NCBI GenBank assembly: GCA_002422305.1
Contig: DIUG01000048.1
Coordinates: forward strand, 1-41,431
DNA: 41,431 nucleotides
Direction of reading: 5' to 3'
Source: Patescibacteria group bacterium UBA6164
GTDB lineage: Bacteria; Patescibacteriota; Gracilibacteria; BD1-5; UBA6164
Shown here: positions 8,795 to 21,721 of the stretch, piece after piece
Layout of the letters: each line of letters begins with the position of its first letter
How positions within the stretch are numbered: the first letter of the stretch is position 1
Program-made: the position numbers and the translations under genes
Notes under the pieces: generated by a model
What the model was told of the DNA's origin: nothing
The model's database searches: none
Seen by the model: only the letters and a program-made list of their open reading frames with translations

Positions 8795-10171
8795 ATGTTA
8801 GCAAAAGTAACAATTATAGGTAGGCCAAATGTTTGAAAGTCAAGTTTTTTTAATATGTACACTGGTCATAAAATAGCTATAGTGGCAGATGAAGAGGGGA
8901 CTACAAGAGATATTTCGGAGTATGAATATAAAGATGAAGAAAATGATTTAATATATATAGTTTCAGATTCTTGAGGATTAGACTTTTCTAGTAAAACAGA
9001 TGAAATAAGTATAGATATAGCAGAAAGGACAGAAAGAGCAATTAAAGAAAGTGATCTTTTAATATGGTTAATTGAATATGATAGAGTTACAGAATTAGAT
9101 GAACAAGTACTTAAAGTTCTTAGAGAAAATAAAATAAAGAATATAATAATTGTTGCAAATAAAGCTGATAATGAAGCTAAAAAAAATGAAGCATATTCAT
9201 TAGCATGATTTTGAGATTCATTAGCTTTTTTTCCTATTTCTGTTTCTCATAATGATTGAATAACAGAATTAAAAGAATTTGTAGCAAAATTTTTAACATC
9301 TAAAGGTTTAAATTATTTACAAGAAGAAGTTGATGATACTTATGTAAAACTTGCTATGGTAGGTAGGCCAAATGTAGGAAAATCTAGTCTTATAAATGCT
9401 ATTACTTGAGAAAATAGAGTTATGGTTAAAGATTTTAGCTGAACTACTAGAGATAGTATAGATACAAAATTTAAGTATAATGATACAAATTTTGTTTTGA
9501 TTGATACTGCTTGAGTAAGAAGGCTCTCAAAAGTATGAGTTAGAAATATTGAAGATTGGTCAGTAATGAGAACTCAAAGAGCTATTACAAGAGCTGATGT
9601 TATTGCAGTTGTAATTGATTGATTTGATTGAATAGTTCATCAAGATTTATCTATTGTTAGTAAGGTATTAGAAGAAAATAAATGACTTATTATAGTTGTA
9701 AATAAATGGGATAAAGTATTAGCTAAGCCTTGAGTAGATAAAGAAAAAATGATGAATAGATATATAGATTATCTTAAATCAAAAATAGAATTTTTGCCTT
9801 GGGTTTCAGTCATATTTACTTCAGCTACTGATAGAAAAAGAGTTGATGAAATACTTGAAGCAGCATCTAAAATAAAAATAGAAAGATATAAAAGAGTAAA
9901 AACAGGAATATTTAATAATTTTATGGAGCAAGTTATTTATAAACATCCACCTACTGGTAATAAAAAATCTCATAGTCCAAAAATATATTATTGAGCTCAA
10001 GTAGATGTTAATCCTCCTAAATTTTCATTAACTGTAAATAATCCAGCTCATTTTCATTTTTCATATAAAAGATATTTAGAAAATAGGATAAGAGATAATT
10101 TTTGATTTTTTGGAACACCTATAATTATAGAGTATAAATGAAGAGGTAAATATAAAGATGTAAGTAAATAA
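8795..10171 (+). CDS. der: ribosome-assembly GTPase Der (EngA)
   Basis: 458 residues with two tandem GTPase domains and a C-terminal KH-like domain, the full length of the family. Domain 1 has the P-loop GRPNVGKSS (9-17), TTRD, DSGG and NKAD. Domain 2 has GRPNVGKSS from residue 190, TTRD, DTAG and NKWD. The C-terminus reads HPPTGNKKSHSPKIYYGAQV and then NRIRDNFGFFGTPIIIEYKG, the conserved end of Der. The protein binds the 50S subunit and helps its late maturation. The P-loop glycine of domain 1 is a TGA codon while that of domain 2 is GGA, so the genetic code can be read directly here. It is preceded by its own promoter and followed by a terminator. Confidence 0.97.
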
Positions 10172-10219
10172 AAAATATATATTTTTTTCTTTACAAAATT
10201 TAAAAAAAATATAATATAT

Positions 10220-10250
10220 TAGCACTTAGAAAAACTAAGTGCTATTTTTG
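10220..10250 (+). terminator. rho-independent terminator of der
   Basis: Perfect 10-bp stem tagcacttag / ctaagtgcta (10220-10229 and 10235-10244) followed by TTTTT. Confidence 0.85.
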
Positions 10251-10301
10251 AAATTTTTTAAGTGAAATATAGGAAGAATTTATTTTTTAATAATAATAAT
10301 T

Positions 10302-12260
10302 ATGTCAAAACACAATTTTGAAGCAGAAACAGGTAGGATATTAGAGTTGTTAACTCATAGTATATATTCTAACAAAGAAATATTTTTGAGAGAAATAATT
10401 TCAAATTCAGCTGATGCAATAGATAAGGCTAGGCTTAAATCTCTTACTGATACTACTTTTTTAGGAGATGATGTAAATTTTAAAATTATAATTACAACAG
10501 ATAAACAGAATAATACTATTATTATAGAGGATAATGGTATAGGTATGACAGGAGAAGAATTAATATCTCATTTAGGTACTATTGCAAAATCTGGTACAAA
10601 AGAATTTATAGAAAAATTACAAAAGGCAAAAGAAAATTCAGAACATAATTTAATAGGTCAATTTTGAGTATGATTTTATTCTAGTTTTATGGTTGCAGAT
10701 AAAGTAGAAGTAGATAGTAAGTCATGACTTGATAAAAAAGCTCATAGATGGATTAGTGATTGAAAAACATGATATGATATTGAAGAAATAGAAAAAACTA
10801 CAAGATGAACTAAAATTACTTTATACATAGATGAAGCAAATAAAACATTATTAGAAGAATGGAAAATAAAAGAATTAATTAAAAAATATTCAAATTATAT
10901 AGGAGTTCCTATTATGATGAAAGAATATGATAGTAGAACAGATGAAGAAAAGCAAAAAGAACCAAAAGAAATGCAATTTGAACAAGTAAATGAAACAAAA
11001 CCTATTTGGAAAAAAGATAAAAAGGATATAAAAGAAGAGGATTATAAAACTTTTTATCAATCGGTTAGTAATGATTGGAATGAACCACTTTTTACTATAC
11101 ATAATAATGTAGAGTGAATGGTTAGTTACAAATCTATACTATTTTCTCCAAAAGAAGTAAATATGTATAAAAATTTATCTGATCCAAATTTAGATTATGG
11201 TCCTAAATTATATGTTCAAAATGTACTTATTTTAGAACATGCAAAAGAATTATTACCTGTATGGCTTAGGTTTGTTTCATGAGTTATAGAAACAAATGAT
11301 CTTCCTTTAAATATATCTAGAGAAATGTTACAAGATAATTCAGTATTAGATAAAATAAAAAAATGACTTACAAAAAAAGTTATAACTGAATTATGAAATA
11401 CCTTAAAAAATAAAAGAGAGGATTATATTAAATTTTGGTCAAATTATGGTAAAATAGTAAAAGAATGAATTCATTATGAATATGATTTGAAATCAGAAAT
11501 AGCTGGAATATCATTATTTAAATGAATAAATAGTTCTAGTTTAATAAGTTTGGATGAGTATTTAGAAAATGTCCCACTTAAAACAATTTTAACACCTTCC
11601 TTAAATCAAGAAGGTGAAGAGAAGGAAGAAAATAAAGAAACAAAAACTATTTATTATATAATAGCTAAATCGGAAGCTGAAGCATTAGCTAGCCCTTATA
11701 TTTCACAATTTATAGAAAAAAATATAGATGTACTTGTTTTAACTGATCCTATTGATTCTTTTTTACTACAATGATTTACAGAATATAAAGAGGCTAAATT
11801 AGTTTCAATTACTACAAATGATATAGAATTAGAAGAAAAAACTGAAGATCAAAAGAAAGAAAAAGAAGAAAAACAAAAAAATATGAAATGACTTTTTGAA
11901 TTAGTAAAAAATACTATTTGAACTGAAAAAATAGAAGATGTGGTATTAAATGATAATCTTTGAAAAGCACTTTGAGCTTTAAAAACTCCAAAAAATTGAA
12001 TAGATCCACAATTAGAAAAAATGATGAAAGCTATGGGGCAAGAAGTTCCAGTTCAAAAAAGAATACTTGAATTAAACTCAAAAAATTCATTAGTAGAATC
12101 TATGAAAACAGAATTTGATAATAATATAAAATCTGAAAAGTTAGCTGATATTATAAATTATGCTTATATGCAAGCTATTTTATTAGAATGATGAGAACTT
12201 GAAAAACCAGCAGAATTTGTAGAATTAACAAATAAATTTGCTAAAGGTTATATTAGATAA
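10302..12260 (+). CDS. htpG: molecular chaperone HtpG (Hsp90)
   Basis: 652 residues. The N-terminal GHKL ATPase domain shows ETGRILELLTHSIYSNKEIF, LREIISNSADAIDK, EDNGIGMT, GTIAKSGTKEF and IGQFGVGFYS, all nucleotide-binding motifs of Hsp90. The middle domain contains WLRFVSGVIETNDLPLNISR. A charged linker lies around residues 205-235 and a second one, rich in Glu and Lys, at about 515-530. The C-terminus lacks an MEEVD tail, as in bacterial members. The protein is an ATP-dependent dimeric chaperone in the cytosol. It is monocistronic, with terminators on both sides; the only visible upstream signals are A/T runs. Confidence 0.97.
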
Positions 12261-12265
12261 AAACT

Positions 12266-12291
12266 AAAAAAAGACCATATGGTCTTTTTTT
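12266..12291 (+). terminator. rho-independent terminator of htpG
   Basis: Palindrome with arms aaaaaaagaccat and atggtcttttttt, 5 bp after the stop, with the T-run forming its 3' side. Confidence 0.8.
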
Positions 12292-12368
12292 CTACACTTT
12301 TTTTAGTTTTCTTTGGTATTTTTAAAATATTATATATAATTAATATATTATTTTATAATAAAAATATT

Positions 12369-15300
12369 ATGGAAAATTTTAAATTAGATAGAAAGCAATT
12401 ATTGAAAATAATGTATATATTATTTTCAATAATTTTACTTATTTGATTTTCATTTTGAATTAAGGCTTTTTTTCAATATAGAGCTGAAAAAGATGTAGAA
12501 AAAATAAATGTTATTTTGAATGATTGAACTATAAATTGGGATAATTGTAACATAATTTTAAATTTTGATAAAAATTGAGTTTTAAATAACGAATTTTTTA
12601 ATGAATCAAAATTTGATGCTATGAGACAAAGTTGTGATGATATTTTCAATATAAAAAATATAGAAACGACAGAAGAAAATTGTAAAAACTTAATAAAAGA
12701 AAATAAAAAGTTTTTTTCAATTGATTATTTGATATTGGATGATTTTGAAAATAAAAGAGAATTTTGTATTTCAAAATACTTAAAAGTACAATTTTCTACT
12801 TGAACATTGTTTGAAGTAGAAAATGATTTTAAATCTGAAATAAAAATAGATTTCTCACTTGATTTTTATAGTGATCATTGAGAAGAGAATAGTGAAGAAT
12901 TTTTAAATAACAGAATAGATGCAAAAAATAGATTAAAAAATTTATTATTAATAGAACCAGAAATTGATTTCACTATAGATGATATTTATTTATCACCAAC
13001 AAAATGAATATTGAAATTACCATTAATTCCATTAACAAAATATACTATTTCACTAAAAGATTTTGATACAAGTCTTTGAGAAAAAACTAAAAATGAAAAA
13101 TTTATTTTTACAACACCAGAAAATAAATATTTTTGAATGAGAATACTTGATAAGGTAACATTATACCAAAATAATAAACTTCCTCAATTTCAAATACTTG
13201 AATATAATTCATCAAAAACTAAAACAAAATTAAAAGTTTGTAGAATACCTGAAGAAACTTATGCAAAAATAGAAGTTTATAGAAAAAAAACAGAAACTAT
13301 GGATGTTAAAGATTTTTTCCTAAATGAAATAGATAAACTTAAAAATTTTGAATGTAGTGATAAAGAAATTATTATAAAAGATAATCTTTCTTTATCAAAT
13401 AATTGAAATATTATTTTTAATAAAAAAGATTTTACAATTAAAGATATAATTTGAGAAAATATAAAAACATGATTATATTTTGTAGAATTTTCAGATAAAG
13501 ATGATAGAGAATATAATTGAAAATTTAATTATCCTATATTTTTCTGAATAATAGATTCTCATATAACTATGAAAGTCAGTAAAAATTGAGAAGCTTTTAT
13601 ATTTGTAAATGATTTTGAATGAAATCCTTTATCTAAACAAAAAATAAGTCTTTATTTAAATGATTTTAAAGAATTAGAAAAAAACTGGAATAGAGATAAA
13701 TGAGATTATGATACTAATTATTTATCAGTATTAGATAAAAATATATATTGAGATGAGATAGTATTATGAAATACTTGAATTGATTGAATACTTAAAGTTG
13801 ACTTAAAACAAAAGGTTTGAGATGCTTTTTTTAGAACTTTTAATGAAGAGTGGGAATATGATTGGGAATGACTTTATAAAACTTTTTTTGTAGTTTCTAG
13901 TTCTACTACAAATTTATCTTATCTAAATTCTACTTGGAATTCTTGAATAGCTCCTTGGAATTTTTGATATTCAGTAGATAATTATTATTGGTATTGAGAA
14001 AATCAAGAAAATAAAGATGAAATTATTTTAGATAAGTATAGCGATGCTGAACCAGAATATTATTCACATATTTATACGGATAGATTATTATATTTACCGT
14101 GAGAAACTGTTAATATAAAATCAGTTATAAGAGATTCAAAAGAATTAAATATACCAAATAAGAAAGATGTAGTATTAAAAATTATTGATTCAAATTGAAA
14201 AGAAATAATTAATAAAGAATTAGAAATAAGTGATTATTGAAGTGTTTTTGATAATATAAAAATTTCTGAAGTAGCACCTTTATGAGCTTATAATATTAGT
14301 TTATATATAGATTGAAAAATTATTTGATGGTGAGGTTTTTCTGTCGAGGTATTTAAAAATCCTAAATTTAAAAATGAAGTAATTTTAGATACTATTTGAT
14401 TAAATGAATGATTAGTAAAAATAGAAAAAGAAGAAACAAAAAAACATTATTATTGGGATGAAACTATTTATTCGGGTGTTTTTAAAATAAAATGAAAAGT
14501 TTTTTCAAAATACTATAATTGATCAAATGTAGCAAATGCAAATTTTACATATAAAATTTATAAACAAGATTATTATGATAATTCATATTGGAATGATTGT
14601 TATTATTGATGTTTTTGGGAACCACCAAGTGAATTTTATAGTGAATGAAAATGAATTTTAGATTGAAATTGAGTTTGAAATTTTGAAGTTGATGTGGATT
14701 TTAGTTCAAATTATAATGATTATAAATACATAGTAGAAATAACTGTAACTGATAATGCTTGAGATACTATTTCATGATCAAATTCTATAATTGCAAAATT
14801 ACCAAAAGAATATAAAAAATATAATAGAGATTTAGGTTTAGAATTTTCATCAGAAAATAAATTTATAAAATCTGGTAATTTACTAGAAATAAAGTGATGA
14901 TTAGAACCATGAAAATGGTCTAGTGATTATAATAATAAATATTTATTTGTTATAAAGAAAAAAGAATATAAAACAATTGAAGTAGATGATATTAGATGAA
15001 TTAAGAGACCTATTACAAGAGTGTCTGAAAAGGTAGAAAAAGTAATGTTAATAAATGATAAAAATTTTTCTCCTACTCTTGATTGAAAACTTAGATTGAA
15101 TTATAAATTAGATGATGTGTGAGAGTATGTTTTTGAATATTGACAAATAAATACTGATAAAAAAGTAGATATAGAAAATGTAGTAGAACAATTTAATGAT
15201 AAAAAAATATTAGAAGATATAGTTAGTGTAACAAGTGATGTAGAAGTATGTGAAAAGGTATTAAATCTACCTAAGGTAAATAATGTAATAAAATCAACTA

Positions 15301-18197
15301 AAAATGCTGATTGTAAAGTAGTTACAAAAGTTATAAAAGAAAATATAAAATTAGGAGACTTATTTGCTAATAAAAAATATTTTTCTGTTTTAACATATTG
15401 AGATGTAGATTGAGCAAATCCTTTACAAGATGATAATAAAATAAGAGTTATTCCAGAAAAAATTAGTTATAATTTGTGAGAAAAAGCTAAAGTACTTATT
15501 AGACTACCATTTAATAAATGAAAAATACTTTGGACTATAGAAAAAAAATGAGTAATAAAAAGTGAATATATAGATGTGAAATCAAATGTATTTTTTAAAG
15601 AAATAGATATAGATGATACATTTGTTCCAAATGCTTATATTTGAGTGGTAGCAATAGAAAATTGATTATGAATAAAAGTTCCAGAATATAAAGTATGATA
15701 TTCTGAAATAGTAGTAGATAAAACTGATAAAAAAACAACTATTAATATTAAAGCTGATAAAAAAATATATAAACCAAGAGATAAGGTTACATTAGATATA
15801 TCGGTGAAAGATAAAAATCTTAATGCAAAAGAATCTGAATTAACAGTAATGGTAGTTGATGATTCTCTTATAAGTTTACTTTGAAATGTAGATTTAAATA
15901 CTTTGGAAAAATTTTATAAAAAATTACCATTTCAAATACAAACAAGTATTACAAATATAGCAATGCTTAGAAATTATTATTTTTCTAGACCTTGAGTAGT
16001 TTGATGAAGTTGATTTGGAAATTTTAAATGATGAGATAGTGCTGTAAGTACTAGAAATATTTTTAAAAATACAGCTTATTTTAATCCTTCAGTAATTACT
16101 GATAAAAATTGAAATGCTAAAGTAAGTTTTGATTTACCAGATAATCTTACAAATTTTAGAGTAATGGTTGTTTCAAATTCTAAAGATAATCTTTTTGGTT
16201 ATTCTGAAAATTTTATAGAAGTAAGAAAAAATATAATTATAGAAGATAAAACCCCACTTATTTTAAGAGATTGAGATATTTCAAGTATAGGAGCTACTAT
16301 TTTTAATAATACTAATAAAGAAATATGATTTAAACTTGAATTAATTTCTTCTGTAGAAGTAAAAGAACCTATAAAAAATATAGTTATTCCTGCTTGATGA
16401 AGTATTAATAATATATGGGAAATTACTGTAAAATGAAATGAAAAAGAAATAACATATAAAATATCAGCTCTTTGAGATAGTATAGAAAATAGTGATAAAA
16501 TAGAAAATACTATTAAAATAAAAGATTCACCAGATTTAATAACTCATGTAATAAAATCAGAAACTGTTGATTTATGAAAAATGATAAATTTTTCATTAAA
16601 TATACCAGAAAATACTAATTTGGATAAAACTAAAGTAGTTGTAAGTGTTTCAAATAATAAATTAAACTGAATAGAAAAAATAGTAACAAGTTTAGCACAA
16701 TATCCATATTGATGTATAGAACAAACAGTATCTACTACTCTACCAAATGCTATTTTAAAAAAGTTTGATAATTTATTATCTTGAATTATTGAAGATAGAA
16801 AAGTTATTGACACTAATATAGAATATTGACTTGAAAGAATAAAATCAATGCAAACAATAGATTGATGATTTGCATATTGGGAATGATCAAGTGAATCAAA
16901 TTTACATGTAACTCCATATGTGCTTAGAAGTTTGGTTGATATGAGAGATGCTTGAATTAAATTACCAGAATGAGTATTAGAAAAAGCAGTAGTTTTTTTA
17001 GAAAATAATTTTAAAAATAATAATATATCTGATTTAGAAAAAACAGAAATTTTATGGGCTTTATCTAAGTATAAAAATAATTATTATATTTGAGCTAATT
17101 TAAATAAATTAGAAATACAAAATTTAACTGATATTTTTGACAATAAAATTTTAGATAGACATTCATTAATTGCCTTAACTTATTCTTTGATTTTAACAGA
17201 TAAAATTAAATACAAATCTTATATAGATGAAAATATAGTTAATATTATTAAAAAATTAGATGAAAAAGATTATAATTGGTATTGGGATGATATATCTGAT
17301 AAATCTATTTTTGCATCTATGTTAATTGATTATAATTATTCTAGAAATTATATAGATGAATTAGTTTGAGACTTATATGATAATGATTGGTCTAGTTATT
17401 ATTATTCTACTCAATCAAAAAATAATGCTTTTATGTTATTTGTTAAATATATAGAAAAATATTCAAAGGAAAATAATTCAAAATTTAATTATTCTATATG
17501 AAAATATAATTCAGTAAAAGAATTAGAAATTTGAAAAAATAAATCAAATATTTTAAAACAAACATTTAATTTATCTGATATAATTCAAAATAAAAATGAA
17601 ATATCATTTAAACTAAATAATATTTTATGAGATAGAATATATGTAGATGTTACAATGGAAGTATTTCCTGAAGATAAAACAAAAATAAAACCATATAGTA
17701 ATTTAATAAATATTAAAAGAGAAGTTTATGAAGTTATAGATGAAAATGATATAACACAAAAATGTGATTGGAAAAATGATAAATATATATGTATAGAACC
17801 AAAATGATTTAAATTAGTAGATTGAAATGTTTATAAAAGAGGTGTTTTATATAAAGCTAAAATCATAGTTGATTTTAAAGATACAAAAAATAGGACAAAT
17901 TTAATAATTGAGGATTATTTAGCTTGATCTTTTAGGATTATTAATTCAAAATTTAATACAGAACAATTATCTATAAAACAAAATCAAAATAATTGGAATT
18001 GGGATCATGTAGAATTTAGACCTGATGTTGTTATGGCTAATGCTTCATATGTTTGGTCTTGAACTTCTAATTTTGAATATTATTTTAGACCAGAATTTTG
18101 AGGAAAATTTACACAAGCACCAGTAGTTGCATATTTTATGTATAATCCAAAAGTAAGAGCAAGTACTGAATTTAAAACTATAAGAGTTTTAAAATAA
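12369..18197 (+). CDS. bacterial alpha-2-macroglobulin with thioester motif
   Basis: 1942 residues, the largest gene here. A cytoplasmic start is followed by one membrane helix (about residues 15-35, IMYILFSIILLIGF...) and no lipobox, so it is probably anchored in the membrane and faces outward. A long series of beta-rich domains follows. The thioester motif YPYGCIEQ places Cys1449 and Gln1452 as the reactive bond, followed by the alpha/alpha thioester-domain repeats (SMQTIDGGFAYW, SNLHVTPYVLRSL). The family traps attacking proteases by bait-region cleavage and covalent capture, and in bacteria is usually paired with a PbpC-type peptidoglycan synthase; such a gene follows 0.5 kb downstream. 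Very high Trp/Tyr/Asn content in the middle is notable. It may guard this cell against host or predator proteases. Confidence 0.92.
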
Positions 18198-18229
18198 AAA
18201 GTAATAAATTTAATATTAATATAAAAATT

Positions 18230-18451
18230 ATGTCATATAATACTACTGAAGCATATATAGAGGATACAAAAATTATATTTTCTGATAATTCATTCATACC
18301 TAAAACTAGAACTAAAGTTTTGGTTACTTTTATTGAAGATGATTTAGATTGAAATTTATATGAATTAGATAGATCAAAAGTTACTGAAGAACTTTTAAAA
18401 TGATCAAAAAGAATTTTAAATAAAGATAAATCATTATTTACTAATATATAG
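18230..18451 (+). CDS. putative antitoxin of a type II toxin-antitoxin pair
   Basis: 73 residues: MSYNTTEAYIEDTKIIFSD, then KTRTKVLVTFIEDDLDGNLY and a helical, basic end (KVTEELLKGSKRILNKDKS). An N-terminal beta segment followed by a short helix fits small antitoxins found before RelE-type toxins, but I do not recognise the exact family. The call depends mostly on context: it lies 2 bp ahead of a RelE-like toxin, 32 bp after the alpha-2-macroglobulin gene. No hairpin operator is evident upstream. Confidence 0.55.
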
Positions 18452-18453
18452 AT

Positions 18454-18705
18454 ATGAATTTAAATAGTATATTAGAAGAAGTTTGAATTTATGAATATTT
18501 ACTTAAAAGAAATTTATTATCACAATATAAAAAAGCTAAAATAAATATTTTGTCTAAAAATAATTTAAAAACTTATTTCAAAGAGAGAAACCCTAAATGA
18601 TCAAATATATGGTATTTTAGAATAAATAAAAAATATAGAGCTTATTGAAGTTTTGATAATAATAATGATTTATTAATTTATAAAATATCAAATCATCAAG
18701 AGTAA
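18454..18705 (+). CDS. RelE/ParE-family toxin
   Basis: 83 residues. Two N-terminal helices (EEVGIYEYLLKRNLLSQYKK) precede a beta-sheet core: SNIWYFRINKKYRAYGSF, then DLLIYKISNHQE. The pattern of a W/F-x-F/R strand followed by KYRA and a C-terminal strand ending I.ISNHQ is typical of RelE/HigB-type mRNA interferases or ParE relatives, where the Arg and C-terminal His/Glu serve catalysis. Length fits (80-100). It follows its putative antitoxin by 2 bp and precedes the penicillin-binding protein gene by 2 bp, so it sits inside an otherwise paired cell-envelope operon. Confidence 0.7.
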
Positions 18706-18707
18706 TT

Positions 18708-20645
18708 ATGAAAAAAAATATTATTTACATAACAAGTTTTTTAGCAATAAGTTTTATATCTTATTGCTTTTTTCCATTTATAAATTATAACACTGATAAA
18801 GATCCATGAAGGATATATGTGAAAGATAGAAACGGTATAGTTATTACAGATAAAGCTAATAAATATTGATATAAAAAAGATATAAATATAGATTTTAAAA
18901 GTCAATTTGTAATTGATTTATTAAAAATAGAAGATAAAAATTACTATTCTCATTTTTGAGTAGATTTATATTCTAAGTTATGAGCTATTAGATCAAACAT
19001 AATAAATTGAAAAATAATTTCATGATGAAGTACTATAACAGAACAATATATTAAAAATAAGTATTTTAAAAATAATAAAAGATCATATTTACAAAAATCA
19101 AGAGAGGCATTTTTAGCAATTATTTTTTCTATTTTTAAAATGGAGTCTTTGGAATATAATGGTGTTAAATTAAAAAATAAAGAAATTATATTAGCTAATT
19201 ATTTAAATAATGTATATGTTTGAAATAATATATACTGAATATGAGCTGCAATAGAAATATATTTTTGAAAAAAAGATTTAAATAATTTAAGTCCAGAAGA
19301 AATAAGCTTAATTATTTCTTTAATAAATAATCCTTGAATAAAATCACTTGATGAAATAGCTTTTAATCAATATTTTAATAAAATACAAAAAAAACTTTGA
19401 TATACTTTTGATAAAACTATATATAAATTAAATAAAAAAGAGAATATAGATCTTTTTCCATTTGTAACTAATAATATAAATAAGTTAAATATAAAAAATC
19501 AAGATAATTCTAATATGGTTACTATAGATTCAAAACTTCAACAGTATGCAAAAAATATTTTAAATAAAACATTAGATGAATTAAAAACAAAAAATGTTAC
19601 AAATTGAGCTATTTTTGCAATTGATCCAAAGACAAGAGAAGTTTTGATTTATCAATGAAGTAGAGATTTTAATAGTAATAGTATAGATTGACAAGTAGAT
19701 GTTATACAATCACTTAGGCAACCAGGTAGTACAATGAAACCATTTTTATATTTAATGGCTTTGATACAATGAGCAAATCCAGATGATTTATTATTAGATT
19801 TAAGTAATCAATATAATAGTTTTTTAGATTGAAAAACTTATATAACAAATAATTATTTTTTTAAAGAATATTGATTAATTAGATTTAAAAAAGCATTATG
19901 AAATAGTTTAAATAATGCTAGTGTTAGATTAGCATATGAGCTTTGATTAAATAATGTATATAGTTTTTATAAAAAATATTGATTTAAATTAGATAAAAGT
20001 TCTGATTATTATTGATATTCTTTAGTTTTATGAAATCCATCAATAAAATTAGAAGATTTAGTTTGGAGTTATAGTAATTTATTACCAAATTTTAATTCAC
20101 AATCTTTTTCTTCATTATCTCATTTGAAAAATATTGATTATAATGAAGAAAAAGCTAAATTTTTGTTATATGATATACTTAGTGATCCTGATAATAGGGA
20201 CTTAAGTTTTTGAGTAAATTCAATTTTAAATACATCTATCCCACAAGCTGTAAAAACCTGAACAAGTACTGATTTTCGTGATAATTTAATAGTATCTTAT
20301 CATCCTGATTTTATCATATGAATTTGGATAGGTAATAATGATAATTCTTCTATGATTTGAGTTACTTGAATAACTTGAGCATGATATATATGGAGAAATA
20401 TTGTAGAAAAAGCAATAGAGCTTTGATATATAAATGATATAAAAATTAAAATACCGGATTGAATAGTAGAAGATGAATATTGTTTAGATGAAAGATGTTT
20501 TAGGAAAAAAATAATTTATAAAAAAGAAGGTGTAGATTATTTTTCTAGAATTTTAAATAATAAATATTCAAGTAAAGATTTATATGAAAAACTAAATAAT
20601 GATGAAATAGATAGATTAAAAGATTTTCAGATTTATTTAGATTAG
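18708..20645 (+). CDS. bifunctional penicillin-binding protein (PbpC-like)
   Basis: 645 residues. An N-terminal membrane helix (NIIYITSFLAISFISYCFFP) precedes a GT51 transglycosylase domain: IEDKNYYSHFGVD with catalytic Glu75, and ISGGSTITEQYIKN. The transpeptidase has the nucleophile in QPGSTMKPF (Ser341, Lys344), SLN (400-402) and KTGTS (516-520). It polymerises and crosslinks peptidoglycan on the outer face of the membrane. PBP1C proteins usually carry an extra C-terminal domain of about 90 residues; here only about 70 unrelated residues with two Cys follow, so that domain is missing or diverged. The upstream alpha-2-macroglobulin gene supports PbpC over PBP1A, as the two are classic partners. 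A terminator follows. Confidence 0.9.
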
Positions 20646-20660
20646 AAAAGATTTTATATT

Positions 20661-20690
20661 ATTACTAAAAATAGTAATTTTTTATTTTAA
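20661..20690 (+). terminator. rho-independent terminator after the penicillin-binding protein gene
   Basis: Stem attact / agtaat (20661-20666 and 20673-20678) followed by a long T-run. The stem is short and AT-rich. Confidence 0.55.
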
Positions 20691-20837
20691 TTCTCTTTTT
20701 AAACATTGTAAATAATATTGATTATTTTTCAAACTATATATAATAAAAGTAATAATTAGTTTTAACTAAATTTACTTCGTATTTTATTATAATATAGAAT
20801 AAAATCAAGTTAATATTACGGATAGAGACTATTTAGG
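20691..20837. other. AT-rich spacer before the accessory cassettes, possible promoter
   Basis: No coding frame. A TATAAT at 20788-20793 could drive transcription into the cassette downstream; its -35 region is not clear. Confidence 0.3.
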
Positions 20838-20938
20838 CGACATCTACTTTTTGTTTTACACAATATCATCTTGAATACTGAAAGTCAACGAAACCAAAAA
20901 CTTTTTTTACCCTATTCGGGCAATTTTGGGGGGAGAAA
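20838..20938. repeat. left copy of inverted cassette-flanking repeat
   Basis: A GC-richer stretch that matches, in inverted orientation and order, the segment 24920-25020. Three blocks are shared: ctactttttgtttt (20844-20857, exact to 25003-25016), aaaccaaaaactttttt (20891-20907, exact to 24951-24967) and the ttttgggggg-agaaaa block (20924-20938; six G here, five C there). Between blocks the sequence has diverged but spacing is kept. The pair brackets five genes including DarT/DarG. Confidence 0.8.
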
Positions 20939-21033
20939 AAAGGAATAAAGAAAAATAATTTTTAGAAAAAAGTTGAATTTTTAAATAAAAATTAGTATTA
21001 TGTCAATAATTTTATTTTTTTATGTAATATTTT

Positions 21034-21699
21034 ATGAGTTTATTTGAATCTTGAAATCTTGAAAGTATAAAATGAGATATTTATAATTCATTTAAAAATT
21101 GAGATTTTGAACAATGTATATATTTTTGTGATTTATTAATTGATAGAGAAAATTCATTAGATGATTTGACATATGATATATATGCAAAAACCTTTAAATG
21201 ATTATCTTATCAAAATATTGATGATATAGATTCTGCATTAAAGTATTTTTTAGAAGTTGATGATATAGATATAGATTTTGAACTAGTTTTAGATGATTTG
21301 TGGGTTTATTTCTTTTTATGATTAGTTAAATCAAAATTATTATTTTTAGATGAAGTAAATTATAATATATTTGATATTATTAATACTACAAAAAAATGAT
21401 TTGAAATGTTTCCAAATAATGAAAAAGATTTTGAAGATGATAAAAATAAAAATTTAAGATTATGAATTATTTATAAATATTTTGTTTTTATACAAAGTAC
21501 ATTTGATATTTTTTGATTAAAAGTAATTCAACTTTGAAAGGAAGATTGAACTATTAAAAATTTTGCATTATTAGATGAAAGTAAGAATGAAATTATGGCT
21601 ATGTTTTGATATAAAAGAAATGATTTTTATTGAGAAGAATATACTGATAAATGATATAGAGATATGATAGATCAAGCTCGTGCAAAATTACAAAAATAA
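21034..21699 (+). CDS. hypothetical helical (TPR-like) protein
   Basis: 221 residues. The N-terminus consists of amphipathic helix pairs: IYNSFKNGDFEQCIYFCDLL, LTYDIYAKTFKGLSYQNI and DDIDSALKYFLEV, the last two with the A/G-x-x-y spacing of tetratricopeptide repeats. The rest is acidic and helical without motifs I recognise, ending GYRDMIDQARAKLQK. No signal peptide or membrane helix. It is the first gene of the cassette that carries DarT and DarG, and both later cassette proteins also have repeat-like helical regions. The ATG at 21034 opens this frame; an ATG at 21000 leads only to a short frame. Function unknown. Confidence 0.65.
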
Positions 21700-21721
21700 T
21701 TTAATATATAATATATAATAT

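Noticed and set aside
21000..21089. ATG at 21000 as start of a small gene
   Set aside because: Gives only about 29 codons before a stop and overlaps the well-supported gene starting at 21034 in a different frame.
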